Source of the DNA: DASXRU01 sp033856235
GTDB taxonomy: Bacteria; Acidobacteriota; Blastocatellia; Pyrinomonadales; Pyrinomonadaceae
Reading direction: 5' to 3'
NCBI GenBank assembly: GCA_033856235.1
Contig: JAWVFI010000078.1
Coordinates: forward strand, 62,001-126,000
Length of the DNA: 64,000 nt
This document shows positions 60,986 to 64,000 of this stretch, one piece after another. Position 1 is the stretch's first letter. Every line of letters starts with the position of its first letter. A program made the position numbers and the translations under genes. The notes beneath the pieces were generated by a model, which saw only the letters and a list, made by a program, of their open reading frames with translations, ran no database searches and was not told the origin of the DNA.

Positions 60986-62224
60986 TCAAATGCCCTCCAG
61001 ATACGCAGCTTCGCCGTGAATCGCCATATCGAGTCCCTCTGCCTCTCCGGCTTCATCAACCTTGACGCTGGTTACGCGGTCGATCAACCAAAGCATGCCG
61101 TAAGTAAAGACGAAGGCCCAGAGCGAAGAGATCGCCACTGCTGCTAGCTGGATTAGGAAGAAGTGGGAGTTGCCGCGCAGCAGGCCGTCGACGCCGGCTG
61201 GATTGAATAGCGTGGTCGCGAAAATACCGCACAGGATAATGCCGAGGAAACCACCGACACCGTGCACGCCCCAAACATCGAGCGCATCGTCCCAACGGAG
61301 TTTGTTTTTCAGCGCCACCGCGTAAAAACAGACGACACCGGCAATGAGTCCGATGAGACACGCGGTCGCCGGAGAGACATAGCCCGCCGCCGGGGTAATG
61401 GTTGCCAAACCGGCTACGGCGCCGGTGAGCAAGCCGAGAAACTTCGGCTTCTTCGTCGTCATCCAGTCCATGCAGAGCCAGGCGATGGCGGCAAAACTGG
61501 CGGCGAGATCTGTATTTAGAAACGCTACTGCGGTGACCGAATCGACGCGGAACTCGCTGCCTGCGTTGAAGCCATACCATCCGAACCAAAGCATGCCTGT
61601 ACCCAGCGCCACGAGGGGAATCGAGTGCGGCCCGGCATCAGCAACCTTGCGTCTGCCGACGTACAGTACCGATGCCAGGGCCGCGATGCCGGCGATGTTA
61701 TGGACCACAATGCCGCCCGCGAAATCGAGCACGCCCCAACTCGCCAGGATGCCGCCGCCCCAGACCATGTGGACAAAAGGAAAGTAAACCAGTGTCAGCC
61801 AACCGGTGAGAAAGAGCATGTACGCTTTGAACGTGACCCGGTTCGCAAACGCTCCGGTAATCAGCGCGGGGGTAATGATGGCGAACATCATCTGGTAAGC
61901 GCAGAAGACAATCATCGGGATCGACGGGTTGATTGCGGACGGCGTTTCCAGCGTGATCCCGCGCAGAAAAGCCCAGTTGAAGTTCCCGAGGATGCCGAAA
62001 AAGTCTGTGCCGCTCTTCAGGTCGCCGCTAAAGCATAGTGAGAAACCAAATGCCCACCAGAGAACGGTGGTCCAACCCATGGACACGAAGCTCTGCATCA
62101 TAATGGCCAGCACGTTCTTGCGCCCGACGAGCCCGCCATAGAAAAAGGCCAGCCCCGGCGTCATCAGCATGACCAGGCTGGAGCAGAGCAGCATGAAAGC
62201 GGTGTTTCCGGTGTCGATGATCAT
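60986..62224 (-). CDS. amt: Ammonium transporter
   Basis: 412 residues with AAGGAGAA upstream of the ATG. About eleven membrane helices are present. Family motifs are LMTPGLAFFYGGLV at the start, DFAGGIVVHNIAG (first conserved His of the pore) and DVWGVHGVGGFLG (second His). Amt proteins conduct ammonia/ammonium across the inner membrane. The gene for a PII regulator (glnK), often adjacent, is not seen here. Confidence 0.95.
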   Translation of the reverse strand: MIIDTGNTAFMLLCSSLVMLMTPGLAFFYGGLVGRKNVLAIMMQSFVSMGWTTVLWWAFGFSLCFSGDLKSGTDFFGILGNFNWAFLRGITLETPSAINPSIPMIVFCAYQMMFAIITPALITGAFANRVTFKAYMLFLTGWLTLVYFPFVHMVWGGGILASWGVLDFAGGIVVHNIAGIAALASVLYVGRRKVADAGPHSIPLVALGTGMLWFGWYGFNAGSEFRVDSVTAVAFLNTDLAASFAAIAWLCMDWMTTKKPKFLGLLTGAVAGLATITPAAGYVSPATACLIGLIAGVVCFYAVALKNKLRWDDALDVWGVHGVGGFLGIILCGIFATTLFNPAGVDGLLRGNSHFFLIQLAAVAISSLWAFVFTYGMLWLIDRVTSVKVDEAGEAEGLDMAIHGEAAYLEGI

Positions 62225-62312
62225 AGTTTCTCCTTGTTAGCCTCTTTCAGAGAGGTGGCCTAAGCATTCGCCCCGGCCCCATCAGGAGGCATAGCCTCGA
62301 GTTGGTAAAGAG

Positions 62313-62340
62313 TGTTCCGGAAGGGCAGAGCCCTTCCGCA
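62313..62340. repeat. Short palindrome, GGAAGGGC family
   Basis: CCGGAAGGGCAGAGCCCTTCCG is an almost perfect palindrome; GTTCC before it and CACA after it match the 30622-30746 element in part. It lies between amt and the second VPS10-like gene. Confidence 0.65.
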
Positions 62341-62400
62341 CAAGACGGCAGAGCCGGTTGCGACGGGGAAGAGTCTTCTCAGCTGGCGATAATCGGGCGA

Positions 62401-64000
62401 TCAATGATCGACTCTCACCAAACTGATCGGGGCCAACCCCGCTGCTCGCAGTTTTTGATTTAGCGTCAGAATATCCTGTGTCGTAAGAGCTTCCCAGCGA
62501 GTTCGAAGCGACTGCGCATCTGTTTGTAACTGAGCAACCGCAGCGATCACCTGGGGAGTCGGCGCCGCGTCTACCTCTTGAAGAATTTCGAAGAGTGCTT
62601 TTAGCCTGGAGAGTGCGCTTAGCGTTGTTAACTTATTGGCCAGGTCGGGCCGACCGCCCTCGGCGCCAACCACCGCATTAACCTTTTGCACAAATTCATC
62701 AATTTGAGCTTTGACTTCGTTTGTCTTCGCAGTCGAGCGCAGGTCGGCCAGCTGTTTGCCCAGCGGGTTGGATCGATGCGTTATCAGGTTGAAACCAACC
62801 CATGTATCGTACAGTTGTTTCGTTAATCTGAACTGCTCTGCCAGATCACGAGCCGGCGTCTTCACCCGCGGATCCATCTGCACTATTAGCGGCTGCGTAT
62901 AACTCCTGCCGTCCACGCTCAACACAACCGTGTACTTGCCCGGCATCACCCAGGGCGACGTAAAGTCCGGCGCCGTGTTGCCATATACGGCGGAAATTGG
63001 ATACGAAGGTTTTTCGCCGGGAACGGGCGCGTAATGCATGTCCCATAAGAAGCGATGCATGCCTTTGACGCCCGGCAATCCCTTCGCGGGCCGCACCCAG
63101 TACGGCGGAATGGCCAGCATGGGATCAATTTCCGGGACCGGATCAGCGCTCGAGTATCTCCGCACCACTTGCCCGGCGGCGTCGCGAATCTCCAGGGTCA
63201 CCGGGCCGGCAGGCGGAGCGCCCAGATAATAATCAATCACCGCGCCGTCCGGAGGGTTTTCGCCCGCCGGTTCGTCGGGCGGTAAGGGCGTATCAGTGTT
63301 CATGTTCCAACGGACCCGCATCGCAGTTTGCGGGCGGAATAACAACGCGCCGGCACTGGTGACTTTTGTTTCCAGCTGCCGCAGGGGCGTGATGTCGTCG
63401 AGAATCCAGAAGCCCCGCCCATGTGTGGCCACGCAAAGATCATCGCCTTTGATGATCAGATCGCGCACCGAGCTGGCAGCCATATTCAGCCGCAGTGATT
63501 GCCAGTGTTCGCCGGCGTCAAACGAGACGTAAACTGCGCGCTCCGTGCCGGCAAAGAGTAAGCCTTCGCGTTCGGGATCTTCCCGTACGACATTTACATT
63601 TTCGTTGTTCGGTATACCGTTAGTAATCTCGGTCCAGCTTGCGCCCGAGTCACGGGTGCGATAGATGTGCGGCCGCAGGTCGTCAAGCCTCAAAGTATTG
63701 ACCGCTGCGTAGGCTGTCCCTGCTTTGAAGTGACTGGGGTCAATAATCGAAATCTTCTGCCAGGCCTTGAGTTGTGCCGGGGTGACGTTGGTCCAATGGA
63801 GACCGCCGTCAATGGTCAGGTGGACCAGGCCGTCGTCGGTTCCTGCCCAGATGCGTTTGATGTCCAGCGGCGATGGCCCGACGGCGTAGATGACGCCGCG
63901 TTGTGTCGGTTGGGCAGTTGGTTGCGAGCGATATCTACCCACGGTTTCGGGCACCTCGAATGTCTTGCGCGTCAGGTCGGGGCTAATCTGTTCCCAGTTT
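62401..64000 (-). CDS. Secreted VPS10/sortilin-like protein, second paralogue, 5' end outside the window
   Basis: About 533 residues are present; the frame stays open to the window edge (NWEQISPDLTRKTFE), so the start is missing. The visible part begins in the propeller (HIYRTRDSGASWTEITNG) and continues through VCVATHGRGFWILDDITPLR-type segments. A C-terminal domain follows, with VTLEIRDAAGQVVRRYSSAD and a helical tail absent from the 55956-58649 paralogue. Function is unknown. Confidence 0.9.
   Translation of the reverse strand, partial: NWEQISPDLTRKTFEVPETVGRYRSQPTAQPTQRGVIYAVGPSPLDIKRIWAGTDDGLVHLTIDGGLHWTNVTPAQLKAWQKISIIDPSHFKAGTAYAAVNTLRLDDLRPHIYRTRDSGASWTEITNGIPNNENVNVVREDPEREGLLFAGTERAVYVSFDAGEHWQSLRLNMAASSVRDLIIKGDDLCVATHGRGFWILDDITPLRQLETKVTSAGALLFRPQTAMRVRWNMNTDTPLPPDEPAGENPPDGAVIDYYLGAPPAGPVTLEIRDAAGQVVRRYSSADPVPEIDPMLAIPPYWVRPAKGLPGVKGMHRFLWDMHYAPVPGEKPSYPISAVYGNTAPDFTSPWVMPGKYTVVLSVDGRSYTQPLIVQMDPRVKTPARDLAEQFRLTKQLYDTWVGFNLITHRSNPLGKQLADLRSTAKTNEVKAQIDEFVQKVNAVVGAEGGRPDLANKLTTLSALSRLKALFEILQEVDAAPTPQVIAAVAQLQTDAQSLRTRWEALTTQDILTLNQKLRAAGLAPISLVRVDH

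Overview
The window looks like a chromosomal segment of an Acidobacteriota bacterium, perhaps from the Blastocatellia. The evidence is a VWFA-related protein of the type described from Acidobacteria (12359-13570), an Oar-like TonB-dependent receptor with a carboxypeptidase-regulatory N-terminus, two VPS10/sortilin-like beta-propeller proteins, tandem MacB-type permeases and a moderately high GC content judged by eye. I ran no database search, so the taxonomic call is inference. There are no rRNA genes, insertion sequences, phage genes or CRISPR arrays.

Layout. 1-2166: two tandem MacB-like permeases with a four-helix-bundle (23S rRNA IVP-type) gene between them, flanked by inverted heptamer arrays. 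2242-5359: a YIP1-like membrane protein and the two ATPases of a peptide (Opp/Dpp) importer. 5387-6039: a nucleotidyltransferase with a small partner, toxin-antitoxin-like. 6094-11164: methylmalonyl-CoA mutase catalytic subunit, then moeA, a methyltransferase and moaC on one strand. 11284-12079: a SET-domain protein, tRNA-Asp and tRNA-Val. 12359-22349: VWFA protein, a second four-helix-bundle element, and a (deoxy)nucleoside salvage neighbourhood: deoB, hpt, a split secreted 5'-nucleotidase, rpiB and deoC. 22376-24549: an accessory patch with DUF433-hicB-hicA, a duplicated deoC 3' end and two AT-richer genes. 24700-36207: glgC, an M50B peptidase, the TonB receptor, a LamG-like protein, a GldFG-like ABC exporter and a BlaI/M56 pair. 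36208-46944: uvrA, a YkgJ-type protein, an unknown protein, and an operon of tyrosine autokinase, HprK-like kinase, PqqD-leader-Cys-rich fusion and nucleotidyltransferase. 47097-64000: secreted hydrolases (S9 peptidase, gamma-glutamyltransferase, CocE/NonD), a broken ParE module, two VPS10-like proteins, a BaiN-like flavoprotein and an ammonium transporter.

The most unusual overall feature is the intergenic DNA. Nearly every gap holds long inverted repeats, and several belong to families with two to five copies in the window. Some supply start codons, stop codons or terminators to the genes beside them.

The best candidates for undescribed systems are: (i) four-helix-bundle genes bracketed by inverted arrays of short tandem repeats, with an ORF-less relative; (ii) the PqqD-Tat-Cys-rich fusion with kinase and nucleotidyltransferase partners; (iii) RpiB and DeoC carrying microcompartment-cargo-like N-terminal extensions with no shell genes in sight.
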